Shown here piece after piece: positions 38,601 to 51,100 of a stretch of DNA of 64,000 nucleotides (its first letter is position 1; each line of letters opens with the position of its first letter). The notes under the pieces are model-generated. The model saw only the letters and a program-made list of their open reading frames with translations. It ran no database searches and was not told the origin of the DNA. Source of the stretch: Typhlomys cinereus (Eukaryota > Chordata > Mammalia > Rodentia > Platacanthomyidae); NCBI GenBank assembly GCA_023101885.1, contig JALPQD010000390.1, forward strand, positions 248,001-312,000. Reading direction: 5' to 3'. The position numbers were made by a program, and so were the translations under genes.

Positions 38601-40996
38601 GACCACTGTGAGTTGTCCATGACCTCTGTGAACTCTCTGTGACCACTGTGATCTTACTATGATCACTATGAGCTTTGAGCACTGTGAGCTGTCTATGACT
38701 ACTATGAGCTATGACTATTGTGAGATTTCTATGATGAATGGGAGCTCTCTATGTCCACTGTGACCTCTCTATGATCACTGTTACTTCGCCATGACCAGTG
38801 TGAGCTCTCTATGACCATTTTTAGTTCTCTAAAACCACTATGAGCTATGAGCACTGTAAGCTCTCTATGACCATAGCTATCATGACTGTGAACTCTCTAT
38901 GACCACTATGATATAAAAACACTATGAAGCTCTCCATGAGCACTATGAGCTTTGAATACTGTGAGATCTCTATGACCACTGTGAACTCTGTATGACCATT
39001 ATGAGATATGACCACTATGAGCATTCTATGACCAATATGACTCTCAATGACTCCTTTGAGCTGTGAGCACTATGCACTCTCTATAATAACTGTGAGCTCT
39101 GAATATGAGCTATATGAGCTATGACCACTGTGTGATCTCTATGACTACTATGAGCTATGATGACTGTGAGCTCTTATTGTCTATTATGAGATCTCTATGT
39201 CCAATATGATCTATGATTTATGACCACTGTGAGTAATGACTATTGTAAAGACTCTAAGCCAACTATGAGCTATCAACACTGTGAGCTCTCTATGACCACT
39301 ATGATGTCTCTATAATCACTGTGAACGATGACCATCATGAGCCATCTATGGCAGCTATGGCCACTGTGAGCTCTCTATGGCTATTCTGAGCTATGACTGC
39401 TGTGAACTGTCTTTGAACACTGTGAGTCCTGTATGACCACTGTGAACTAGGACCACTGTGACATCTCTATTTCTACAATGAGGTGTGACCAGTGTGATCC
39501 CTCTATGGACACTATGACCTCTCTATGATCACTGTAAGCTACCACCACTATGAGATCTCTGAGACTTTGTGACCTCTGAGTAGTATGAGCTCTCTATGAC
39601 CTATGTGAGCTATGAATACTTTGAAGTCTCTGTGACCACTATGAGCTCCCTATAATAACTATGAGCTATGACAACTCTGAGCTCTTTGATCACTGTAAGC
39701 CATTTATGAACACTGTGTGTAATGACCATTGTGAACACTCTAAGCCAACTATGAGCTATCAACATTGTAAGCGCTCTATGACTACTGTCAGCTCTAACTA
39801 CTATGAGCTATGATCACTGTGATCTCTTTAGTTCCATGATGAGCTATGACCACTGTGAACTTTCTATAATCACTTGAGCTATCTATTACCAATATGAGCT
39901 ATGGCCACTCTGTGTTCTTTATGACGACTGTTAGGTATGACAACTGTGAGTTCTCCATGACCCCTTGGAGCACTCTATGACCACTATGAACTATGACCAC
40001 TGTGACCTCTCTATGACAACAGTAAGCAATCTCTGACCACTATGAGCTATGACCACAGTGTGATCTCTATGTTCATTATGAGCTATCTATGATCAATGTG
40101 AGCTATGACCACTCTGTGTTCTTTAGGTCCACTGTGAACTCTCTATGACCCCTGTGACCTATGACTACTGTGAACTAGGTATGAATTCTATAAACTATGA
40201 CCACTATGTGCTCTTGATTACCACTGTGATCAATGACCAATATGGGCCCTTAATGACCCTTTTGAGTTTTGAGCACTGTGAGCCCTCTATGAGAACTGTG
40301 AGCAGTCTATTATCATTCTGAGCTCTGAATGACCACTGTGAGCTATGACCATCGTGTGATTTCTGTGACCACTATGAGCTATGATGACTGTGAGTTCTTA
40401 TTGTCCATTATGAGATATCCATGACCAATGTGATCTCTGACCACTCTCAGTACTCTGTGACCACTATGAGCTCTCTATGACCACTGTGAACTATGACCAC
40501 TATGAGTTCTATGTGGCAACTGAGTCATGACCACTCTGAGCTCTCTATGGCCACTATGAACTCTCTTTGACCACTGTGAGCTCTCTATGAACACAATGAA
40601 CTAGGACCACTGTGAGCTCTCTATTTCTACCATGCGGTGTGACAAGTGTGATGCCTGTATGAACACTATGACATCTCTATGATCACTATGAGCCATCACT
40701 TCTATGAAATCTCTGAGACCTCTGTGATCTATGGGCACTCTGAGCTCTCTATGACAACTGTAAGCTCGGTATGAGCACTATGATTTATGACCACCATGAC
40801 CTCTCCATGGCCACTATGGGCTATGACCACTATGAGCTCTTCATTACTTCTGTGAGCTATAAGCACTGTGAGATCTCTATGTCCATTATGAGCTCTCTAT
40901 GACCACTGTGATGTATGACCACTGTGAGGTCGCTAACACCACTGTGAGCTCTCTATAACTCCTGTAAATTATAACTACTGTGAGCTCTCTTTGACC
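35674..40996. repeat. Degenerate 20/16-bp satellite, block 4
   Basis: Continuous satellite without foreign sequence. A long-range duplication of about 1.15-1.2 kb shows in the rare string ctatttctac(a/c)atg.ggtgtgac (39468 and 40622), and in gtgtgat.tct followed by gatgactgtgag (39130 and 40354). The string ctctaagccaactatgagctatcaaca recurs at about 39250 and 39738. No genes are visible. Confidence 0.94.
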
Positions 40997-41002
40997 ATGG
41001 TG

Positions 41003-41420
41003 TGTGGGAACCAGTTCCCCCTCACGCATCCATTCACTCATTCAAACGCACAGCTGCTGGCTGTGATGAAAGCAGGTTCCAGCCGTCCCCACCTCCGCCT
41101 CTACCCCCAGAGACTCAGCAAGGGACGGGGAGATTGTCAGAAGCAGATCTCTGTTTACTGGGGGGAGAAAAGGAACTTTTATAGAGAAAGGCCACCAAGG
41201 CGCAAAACAGACATCCAATTATATCACAAGGTCAAGACATGCTACAGGTGCTAATGGTCAAGTTCAATGTCACTCAGCACAGGGGGCAGGTAGATACCTG
41301 AAAGCCAATTAGGGCTCTCTGTGAAGTGATCAGGTCATGCCCAAGACCCTTGCCCTCAGTGCCATCTTTAGTCCCATGTGCTTGGCCATGCCCTGGGGCA
41401 AATCCTGGGCGGGCCCAACA
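41003..41420 (-). mobile_element. Solo LTR D, class II type
   Basis: A 418-bp insert with TG...CA ends (tgtgggaacc to gggcccaaca) is flanked by a perfect 6-bp duplication, atggtg (40997-41002 and 41421-41426). Read on the minus strand it has ctataaaag (TATA-box-like, revcomp around 41176-41184), then an AGTAAA-type polyadenylation signal about 30 bases further on. It is not related by eye to the other LTR families here. The 87- and 60-codon frames inside it have no recognisable content. Confidence 0.88.
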
Positions 41421-41426
41421 ATGGTG

Positions 41427-43953
41427 AACTCTCTATGAGCATTATCATCTATGACCAGTCTAAGCTCTCTATGACCACTATGAGCTATAACTACTGTGAA
41501 CTCCGTATTATAATGGGAGCTCTCTATGGCCAGTATAAGGTCTCTAGGACCATTATGAGCTGTGACCACTCTGACCTCTACATGACCATTGTGTGCTCTC
41601 TATGACCATTGTGAGCTTTGACCACTGTGAGCTCTCAATTTTCCTCTGTGAGCTATGAGCACTATGAGTTGTCTATGATGACTGTGAGCTCCAGTTACCA
41701 TGAACTATGAACTCTCAATAACCACTATAAGCTATAATCATTGTGTTATCTCTATGACCAATATGAGCTATGACCATTTGGAGCTCTTATTGTCCATTAT
41801 GAATTCTCTATGATCACTGTGAGGTATGACCACTGTGAGGTCCTTAGGACCACTGTGAGCTCTCTATGACCCCTGTGCACTATAAACACTCTGAGCTCTC
41901 TTTGACCATGGTGAGCTCTCTATGAGCATTACATCTATGAGCACTGTGAGCTCTCTTTGATCATTATGAGCTTTGGCACTATGAGCTCTATATGCCAACT
42001 ATTAACTATGACTACTGTGATCTCTCTATGTCCATTATGACTCCCTTTGACTAGTATGAGCTATAACAACTATGAGCTCTCTATGACCACTGTGAGCGCT
42101 CTATGAGCATTATCATTTATGACAACTGTGAGTTCTCTATGATCACTGAGAGCACTCTATAAACACTATAATGTATGACTACAGTTAAATGTTTATCACC
42201 ACTAATAACTATGACCATTGTGAGCACTCTATGATCTTATGAGTTCTCTATTACCACTGTGAGTAATAACTACTGTGAGCTCTCTATGACTACAATGAGT
42301 TATGACCACTGTGAGCTCTGTATCACCACTGGGTGCTCTCTATGGCCACTATAAAGTCTCTATGACCACTATGATATATGACCACTATGAGCACTCTATG
42401 TCCACTGTGTTCTCCGTATGACCACTGTGAGCTTTGAGCACTATAAGCTATCTACACCACTGTGAGCTATGACTAATGTGAGTTCTCAATTAATTCTGTG
42501 AGGTCTGAGCACTGTGAGTTATCTATGACCACTGTGAACTCTCTATGACCGGTCACTATGAGCTCACTATGACCATTGTGAGCTCTTTATAATCACTATG
42601 AGCTATGACCAATGTGAGTTCACTATCAGTAATTTAAGACTTCTGTGAGATATAACTACTGTGGGCTCTATCTGAAAACTGTGAGCTTCTATATGATCAC
42701 TATTACCTCTCTATGACCACTTAGGGCTCTCTATGATCTCTCTATGGGCATATGACCTATGATCACTGTGAGCATTCCACAACCACTAAGAACTATGACC
42801 ACTGTGAGCTGTTCATGAGTGTTATGAGCTTTGAGCACTGCAAGCTGTCTATGTCCATTATGAGCTCTCTATGAGTGCTCTATGACCATTGTAAACTGCA
42901 CTTGACTCCTGTGAGCTTTGACCACTCAAAGCTATGACCTCTATGAGCATGACGTCTGTGAGCTATTAGAACTATGCACACTCTATCACAATTCTGAGCT
43001 CTCTATGACCACTATATGCTTTCTATGACTACTGTGAATTATGACCACTGTGAGCTCTCTAGGACCATTATGATCTAGACCACTCTGTGCTCTCTATGAC
43101 TGCAATGAGCTATGACCACTGTGAGCAATCTTTGACCAATGTGAGCTATCTATGAGATATGATGACTGTGAGCTCTCATTGTCTACTAGGTGCTGTGACC
43201 ACTATGACCTATGACCACTGTAAGGTCTGTGTGGCAATTCTGAGCTCTCTATAACCACTGTGACTTCTATTTGAACACTTTGAGCTCTCTGTGATGACCA
43301 ACAGTGAAGACAAATGTGAGCACTCTAATATGATGCTGTATGACCACTGTGAGCTGTCTATGAGCACTATGACCTATGACCACTGTGAGCTCGCTATGAC
43401 CACTATGAGCAATGACATCTATGAGCTCTCAATGACATCTATGAATTATGAGCATTATGTGACCTCTCTATGACCACCGTGATATCTCTATGACAACTGT
43501 GACCTATTACCACTCTGTGATTTCTAAGTACACTATGGGCTATGACTACTGTGAACTCTTATTGTCCATTATGAACCCTCTATGACGTCTATGAACCTGT
43601 GATCACCTGAGATTTCTATGACCAGTTTGATCCATGACCACTGTAGTCTCTCTATAATCATTGTCAGCTCCCTATGACCAGTCTGAACTCTATGAGCACT
43701 ATTAGCTATGACCAGTGTGAGCTCTCTATGACTACTGTGAGTTATGACCACTGTGAGCTCTATTTGACACCTGTGAGCTCTGCAAGACTTTTATGAGTTC
43801 TTCATGACCACTATGACCTCTGTATGTCCACTATGAGCACTCTATGACCTTTATGAGCACTGTACTACAACTATGATTTATGACCATCATGAGCCCTCTA
43901 TGACAACTATGAGCTATGACAACTGTGAGCCAGCTATGACCACTATGAGCTGT
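41427..43953. repeat. Degenerate 20/16-bp satellite, block 5
   Basis: Same units, no other element inside. It ends at the LTR of provirus C (tgttgctgag). The last six bases, agctgt, are a near match to agctat on the far side of that provirus. Confidence 0.94.
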
Positions 43954-44418
43954 TGTTGCTGAGTCCTCGCTGGGCCAGCCAGGGGAAAGAGGGGAAACGG
44001 CAGGGGCCTCGTGGGCTCGAGGTGAATGGTCAAGCCATAAATGGGGTCACCAAACAGACCCTGGGAGTCAGGCAAGAAACAGCAGGCAGAGGACGAGTTG
44101 GCTGGAGACTCAGTTTTATTCAGGAAGTGTTTCAGCTTATATAGGGTCAGGGTATAATTAGGTGTTGGTGTCCCTCTTCTCAAGGGAAGGGGGGAGCAAC
44201 CACCAATCATTTAGCTGTTTACTAGGTGTCCAGGTTAGATGTATGCTTCCCAATTGGTTGTTCATCCCTCTTTCCCCTTAGTTGTCCATCCCTCTGCCTG
44301 TATGATTCCTCTATTGGGACATGTCTGGGCATATCCGACCTTGTTCAGGCTTGTCTACAGCCAGACCTCCTGGATTTGGGAGCCTAAGCTAGGGCCTCCT
44401 TGAATCGATATTGCCACA
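43954..44418 (-). repeat. 3' LTR of provirus C
   Basis: Termini are tgttgctgag...attgccaca. Minus-strand reading shows CTATATAAG and AATAAA (revcomp of ttttattcagg near 44114). Sequence is closely related to 27138-27593, 46957-47488 and 55906-56326. The purine-rich minus-strand sequence next to it (AAAAGGCTGAAAA) could be the polypurine tract. Confidence 0.88.
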
Positions 44419-45300
44419 TTTTCAGCCTTTTATTTATTTATATATATTTTTAATGGGGATAATGATAGCTGGGGCAAACCCTAGCCTCTTCTGCTATGTG
44501 GAATATAAGTGATTAGCCTGCCTTAGGCTGGACACCAACTTTGTGTGGGGCCTTACCTGTCATTGACTACCTGTCATGAGACCATCGCAGAGAAGGAATC
44601 ATAGTCCCAAAGGGGAACTCAAGCAGTGGCAGAACACAGCACGTTTTCATCAGGGCAGGAGCAGGCTGAGAGACTGTAGGCAGGGCAGGCGGAGAAATGA
44701 TATAGAAGAGCTGGAGAGACATAAATCAGAACTTAACAATTGTAAATTAGTAAAGGTAGCTTCAGTGGAGGACAGTCAGGCTTATAATGGGCCTCTGGAG
44801 GCCTTAGAAATGGTCGAGGCCTGAATGGATGCCATGAGGACCTGGAAAGCAAGCTTTGTTATTTTGGGAATATATGAAAAAACCTGTAAGAAAATTTGTA
44901 CAAAAGGAAACTTAAAATCTATTAGAAAAACAATTGTGATTGATATAAAACATAAGTAGTTAAGGACTTAGATGTTATCAAAATTATTTGTTCTTATTTT
45001 TAAGTATGCATACATGTATTTAAAAATAGCATGCCAAAATTTTTATATTAACGTGCAACAGAAATGAAAAAAAATTTTTATATTAACGTGCAACAGAAAT
45101 GAAAAAAAATTGAAACCCAAGACACACAACATGTAAACACAGAACATATAAGCATACAAGCACATGAATAACATTTTACTGGAAACTGGACAATTTATCA
45201 ACAATTACCCTTGAAAGATTTATCAAAGGTGCATTAACATTTAGGAAAACCTTATTTAAAACAAGACCTCATATTAGCTAAATCTGGCAGCTTAGCTTAC
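44419..45300 (-). other. Provirus C interior, 3' part
   Basis: This is AT-rich and non-coding as far as I can see. An 82-codon plus-strand frame (44576-44824) is highly charged but unrecognised. The part around 44950-45130 matches provirus A 9240-9400 (gcatgcc, aacgtgcaa, gaaac motifs). A 35-bp direct tandem duplication containing atattaacgtgcaacag lies at 45040-45109. Confidence 0.5.
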
Positions 45301-45314
45301 TTATGAAAAACATC
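45301..45314. repeat. Target-site duplication of the LINE-1, left copy
   Basis: The 14 bases ttatgaaaaacatc recur at 54675-54688, directly after the LINE-1 A-rich tail. This fixes both ends of the insertion. Confidence 0.92.
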
Positions 45315-45337
45315 CAACTCCTCTATTCCTCCCTCCT

Positions 45338-45995
45338 GTCTGCCTGGGACAGGACCTGCTGTCCATCCCAAGTGAGTTCCCCCAGCACCCAGGTCGCCAC
45401 TCATCCCAGCTCCTCCCACCAGCCAACCCGAGCAACATCCAGTCTACCTTGTGCTTGCTCGGGCCATGCCCCAGGTCCCAGCCCCTCTGTCCCTCTCTCC
45501 CATCTGCCTGAGACAGGACCCACTCTCCATCGCAGTTGAGTTCCCCAGCAACCATGTCACTGCTCATCCCAGCTCCTCTCACCAGCTGGCCTGAGCAACA
45601 CCCAGGATGCCTTGGGCATGCATGGGCCACGTCCCAGATCCCAGCCCCTCTGTCCCTTCCTCCAGTCCGCCTGGAACAGGACCCGCTGTCCATCCCAGGT
45701 AAGTTCCCCCAGCACCCAGGTTGCCACTCATCCCAGCTCCTCCCAACAGCTGGACTGAGCAACACCCAAGGTGCCTTGGGCTTGCATGGGCCATGTTCCA
45801 GATCCCGGCCCCTCTGTTCCTTCCTAACGTCTGCCTGGGACAGGACCCACTCTCCATCCCAGGTGAGTTCCCCCAGCATCCAGGTTGTCCCTTGTCCCAG
45901 CTCTTCCCACCAGCCAGCACAGGCAATACCCAGGCTGTCTTGGGTTTACATGGTCCAAGCCCTGGGTCCCAGCCACTCTGCCCCTCCAGCCAGCT
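45338..45995 (+). promoter_or_regulatory. LINE-1 5' promoter monomer array (about four units)
   Basis: A GC-rich tandem repeat has unit starts at about 45338, 45502, 45664 and 45829, giving a period of 162-165 bp. Each unit contains tctgcctgggacaggacc, ccatcccaggtgagttcccc and cagctcctcccaccagc variants. Rodent LINE-1s use such 5' monomers as an internal RNA polymerase II promoter, with more units generally meaning more activity. The unit sequence differs from the mouse monomer types as I remember them. Long open frames on both strands here (up to 192 codons) come from the GC-rich repeat and are not genes. Confidence 0.85.
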
Positions 45996-46956
45996 CAGGA
46001 CCCTCGCTGGTGGTACAGAGAGGACACACTACTACTCAGAATTCAACAGAGTCCAAAGAAAACTCAAGCAAAGCTCTAGGGTACAAAGGCTTTACATCTG
46101 AAGTCCTCTAAAATCATCCTATCACCTGGGAGAGAATCTTCACTTCCAGCCCAAAGATAAGTAAACCCCTTTTTTAAATCATATTGCTCCTTTCTAGTAT
46201 TAATCACTGTAAATTAACTTTTCCATACAGCCACCTCAAAAAATATATACAACACCAGGGATTATACCACTCACCTTTACATATCACCAAGGTACTAAAT
46301 CATAAAAGTGCACTACCATACTAATATTCACTCTCTGTCTACTTAACCTGACTTAAGTGATGTACTAACAGCCTAATAGCCTCATCTAGGAAATAATACT
46401 AAACAGACAAAAATATCCAATTCCAAGGCAAACACTAGTAATAACTGGCTGAGAGTAGTAATACCAAATAAATCAGTTCAGTCAAAAACACACAGAAACT
46501 GAAATGTCTTAAGAGACAAAACAACAATGTCCAAGTCAAAGTGCAGATGCATGAGAAACAACACCCAAGAAGACCAATCTCCCACCGAAAGAATCCATAA
46601 TGATGGATTCCAACCAGAACAAATTCACAGAAAATAGCTAGAAAATCCAGACCCAAGATAATGACTTTCAAAGCTTGATCATTACCATGATCAGTACTAT
46701 GAAAGAGTAATTCTGGAAGGAGTTAAACAACTGCAGCAACCACTTTGAACAGGAACACAACAGACACTTGGAGGAGTTGAGAAAAACAATTCAAGAAACA
46801 AAAATAGGCATAGAGCAGTTAAAACAGTCTCAAGCATACTTTAAGATGGACTAAAAGACAAGGTATCTTCAACCCAGAACTCAACAGACAGCCTCATTAG
46901 CAGAACTAATGAAGCAGAAAATAGATTTTCAGATCTTGAAGACAAAGTGGGAGTAT

Positions 46957-47488
46957 TGTTGCTGAATCCCCCACTGGACCAGCCGGAGGAAGAAGGGAAA
47001 TGGCGGGGCCTCAAGGCTGCGAGGTGAATGGGCGAGCCGGTGATGGGGTCACCACCCAGACCCCGGGAGTCAGGCGAGAAGCATCACAAAGACGACGAGT
47101 TGGCCACAGATTCAACGTTACTCAGGAAATGTTTGGGCTTACATAGGGTTGGGGTCCAATCAGGTGTAGCCATTCCTCTACTCAGGGGAGGGAGGAGCAG
47201 CCACCAATCATTTAGCTGTGTACTAGGTGTCCAGGTGAGATGGCCACTTCCCATTGGCTGTTCATCCCTTCTTCCCATTGGTCGTTCAAGTCAAAGTTCA
47301 GATCTATGAGAAACAACACCCAAGAAGACCAATCTCCCACTGAAAGAATTAATCCATTGGTTGTTCATCTGTCCGCGGTTTGGTTGTCCATCCCACTGCC
47401 TGTATGGTTTCTTCTCAGGCTTATCTGTAGCCAGACCTCCTGGATTCAGGAGCCCGGGCTAGGGCCTCCCTGAGTGGATAGTGCCACA
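46957..47488 (-). mobile_element. Solo LTR of family C inside LINE-1 ORF1
   Basis: Termini are tgttgctgaatcc...agtgccaca. The perfect 6-bp duplication gagtat is at 46951-46956 and 47489-47494, and LINE-1 ORF1 continues on both sides. Its minus-strand orientation and sequence match the other family C LTRs. It is longer than its relatives (532 bp), partly because of a 63-bp block of LINE-1 sequence at 47287-47349 and a repeated ccattggttgttcat motif. Confidence 0.93.
47287..47349 (+). repeat. LINE-1 ORF1 fragment embedded in the solo LTR
   Basis: These 63 bases match 46532-46594, the start of LINE-1 ORF1, with three mismatches by eye (gtgcagatgcatgag against gttcagatctatgag, plus one C/T). Family C LTRs elsewhere in the window lack this block. 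It is in the same orientation as its source. Confidence 0.88.
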
Positions 47489-48166
47489 GAGTATTAACCA
47501 GCTCAATGGAAGAGGTTGTTAAAGCCTACTTGAGAGGAATATTCAAGAGTTATGGCAAACCTAGAAGAAGCCTAACATGTGCATTCATGGAATACCAGAG
47601 CAAGAATCCCAAAATACAACACCTGAGGAAATTTTTCAAATTATCATAAATGAAAACTTCTCTCTACTAAAGAATGAGAAGCCCATCCAAATACAAGAGG
47701 CATTCCACACCCCAAAGATATATGACCAAAATAGAAAATTGCCACAGCAAATAGTAGTCAAAACACTCCACATTTAAGACAAAGAAAAGGTGCTGAGAGC
47801 TTCAAGGGAAAAAAAAGTCACTTTTAAAGGTAAATCTATTAAAATAACAAATGACTTCTCAATGGAAGCAGTAAAAGGAAGAAGAGGTTGGAGAGACGTA
47901 CTTCAACTATTAAATGAGCAAAAATGTCAACCCAGGCTGATATACCTGGCAAAGTTATCCGATATGATTAAGGGAGCAATAAAAGTTTTCCAGCATAAAG
48001 ACAACTTGAATGCATACATGTCTAGCAAACCCGACCTTCAAAAAATGCTAGAAATGATACTCAAGACTGAAGAAAATACAAGCATATTCAGGAGGACAGA
48101 AAAGTACAATAACACCAAAACCTAAAAGCCAAATAATACACTTACAAAAGCCACTAATCACAAAAA

Positions 48167-51100
48167 ATGTCCAGAATTAAAAGTAATTTCTCCATTTTAA
48201 CATTAAATGTCAATGGAATTAACTCACCGACCAAGAGACACAGATTACAAACTTGGATTAAAAACCACAACCCATCAATCTACTGCCTGCAGGAGATTTA
48301 TCTCACCACAAAAGATAGGCACATCCTAAAAATAAATGGCTGGTCTAAAATTCTGCAAGCTAATGGAACCAGGAAACAGGCTGAGGTAACCATTATGTTA
48401 TCAAAGTGGACTTCAAACCAAAAAACAAATCTTAAGAGACATAGATGGATACATTTTAGAAACAGTTACAATTAATCCGAAAGAGTTCACAATACTGAAC
48501 ATATATGCACCCAATATGGGCACCTCCACATTCATTAAGCAAACCCTACAGCGTCTGAAGCGAGAAATCAATACCCAAATGATAATTCTTGGGGATTTCA
48601 ATATGACCCTCTCAATATGGGATAGATCAACAGGCCAAAAGCTTAACAGAGACACATTGCAACTTAATGAAACTCTTACTGAAATAGACACGACAGATCT
48701 CTATCAAACTTTTCATTCATGCACCAAAGAATATACTTTTTTCTCAGCAGCACATGGAACTTTCTGCAAAATAGATCACATATTGGGCCACAAAACAAAT
48801 CTCCACATATGCAGAAATATTGAAATTCTAGTCTGTACCCTATCAGAACACCATGGTCTAAAGCTTGACATCCACAACACAAAAAACAACAGAAAACACA
48901 CTAACTCCTGGAAACTCAACACTATGATGCTGAAGGAGAATTGGATTCAGAAAGAAATTAAAAAGGAAATTCAAGATTTCCAGAAAGTGAACGATAATCA
49001 GAATACAACTTATAAAAATTTGGGACACAATGAAAGCTGTTCTAAGAGGTAAGTTCATAGCTCTTAATGCCTACATCAAAAAAATGGAAACATCACAAAT
49101 AAATAACAATAGTGCAGCTTAAAGCATTGGAGACACTAGAGCAATCAGATCCTAAAAGCAGCAAAAGAGAGGAGATTGACAAAATAAGGGGAGAAATATC
49201 TGAAATTGAGATTAGGAAAATGATAGAGAGAATCAACCAGTCAAAAAGCTGGTTCTTTGAAAAAATCAAAAGATTGACACACCCCTAGCTAAATTAACCA
49301 AAGGCAAGAGAGAGAAAACACAAATTAACAAAATTAGAAATGAAAATGGAGTTAACACTACTGATAACCAAGAAATCCAGAGAATTATAACATCATATTT
49401 CAAAAACTTACACTCTGTGAAATTTGACAACACAAAAGAAACGGATGAATTCCTAAGCAAGCACAGCTAACCGAAATTGAATTAGAAAGTTGTGAATTAT
49501 TTAAATATTCCTATAACATATGGGGAAATTGATGAAGTTATCTCAAATCTTCCCACCAAAAAGTGTCCTGGACCAGATGGATTCAGCACAGAGTTCTACC
49601 AGATATTTAAGGAGATATTAACACCAATACTCCTTAAACTGTTTCATCAAATGGAAAAGGAAGGAAAACTACCAAAGTCTTTCTATGAAGCTAATATCAT
49701 CTTAATCCCCAAACCTAATAAAGATACACTTAAAAAAGAAAACTATAGGCCAATCTCTTTGATGAACACAGATGCAAAGATTCTCAATAAAGTCTTAGCA
49801 AATCACATGCAAAAACATATCAAAAAGATCATTCACGAGGATCACATAGGCTTTATCCCAAGCACACAAGGTTGGTTCAACATACGCAAATCAATAAACA
49901 TAATTCACCATATAAACATGTCCAAAATTCAAGACGACATGATACTCTGGATAGATGCAGAAAAAGCTTTTGACAAGATCCAACAACCTTTTTTGATCAA
50001 AACCCTAGAGACAGTTGGAATGAAAGAAACCTTTATCAATATAATAAAAGCTATGTATAACAAGCCAACAGCAGGTATTATACTCAATGGGGAAAAACTT
50101 GAAGGATTCCTGCTTTGATCAGGAACTAGACAAGGCTGTCCACTCTCACCACTTCTATTCAATATTGTACTGGAAGTCTTAGCTGAAGCCATAAGACAAG
50201 AAAGGAAGATAAAAGGAATTCAAATCGGAAAGGAAGAAGTCAAGTTATCTCTATTTGTAGATGACATGATCATATACCTGAATGATCCTAAAAACTCCAC
50301 CAGGAAGCTCCTGGAACTAATACAGGAGTTCAGCAGGGTAGCAGGATACAAAATAAACGTACAAAAATCAGTGGCCTTCCTATATGCCCAGAATGAAAGA
50401 AGTGAAAAAGCCTTGAGAGAAACAATCCCATTTACTATAGTTCCTAAAAATACGAAATACCTTGGAATAAACCTAACCAAGGAAGTAAGAGACCTTTACA
50501 TTGAAAACTTTAAAACCCTAAAGAAAGAAATTGCATAATACACCAGAAGGTGGAAAGACCTCCTGGACTGATATTATCAATATCATAAAAATGACTATTC
50601 TACCAAAGGCAATATACAGATTCACTGCTATACCAATCAAAATCTCAAAGAAATTCTTTAAAGAGGTTGATCAAATATTCTCAAAATTCATATGGAGGCA
50701 CAAAAGACCCAGGATAGAAAAACAATACTGAGTAACAAAAACACTGGAGATATCACCATACCAAAACTTAGTCTATACTACAAATCCATAGTTATAAAAA
50801 CAACCTGGTACTGGCTCCAAAATAGACACACAGATCAATGCATAAGAGTTGAACACTCACATATAAGCCCACACAATTATAGCCATTTGATCTTTGACAT
50901 AGGGGCCCATAAAGTCCAATGGAAAAAAGAATAGCATCTTCAACAAATGGTGCTGGCAAAACTGGATGTCCACATGCATGAAGATTAAAACTGGACCTCA
51001 TATACAAGACTTAATTCCAAACGGATCAAGGATCTCAATATAAGGCCAGGGACTCTAAAAACCTCAGTTGAAAGTATTGGAAACTCCCTCGAGGTGATTG

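Larger units (their letters stand above)
46527..48125 (+). pseudogene. LINE-1 ORF1 (RNA-binding protein), broken
   Basis: The start is chosen at the ATG at 46527 (atgtccaagtcaaag). It opens a basic N-terminal frame, but a TAG follows after 36 codons. Coiled-coil-like sequence lies at about 46700-46950, the RNA-recognition part at 47577-47777 (IHGIPEQESQ) and the C-terminal domain at 47790-48125 (VLRASREKK, NDFSMEAVKGRRGW, QPRLIYLAKLS). It ends at a TAA. ORF1p binds LINE-1 RNA as a trimeric chaperone. This copy is disrupted by stops, frameshifts and the solo LTR at 46957-47488. Confidence 0.85.

Noticed and set aside
44576..44824. 82-codon charged plus-strand frame in provirus C
   Set aside because: It is antisense to the provirus and has no recognised domain. 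It was kept only as a note in the interior entry.
45301..45879. Long open frames (up to 192 codons) on both strands at 45.3-46.1 kb
   Set aside because: They lie in GC-rich LINE-1 promoter monomers and repeat every 162-165 bp. The openness comes from low stop-codon density in GC-rich tandem repeats.
48413..48691. Minus-strand frames across the LINE-1 at 48.4-51.6 kb
   Set aside because: They are antisense shadows of ORF2 with low-complexity hydrophobic content.
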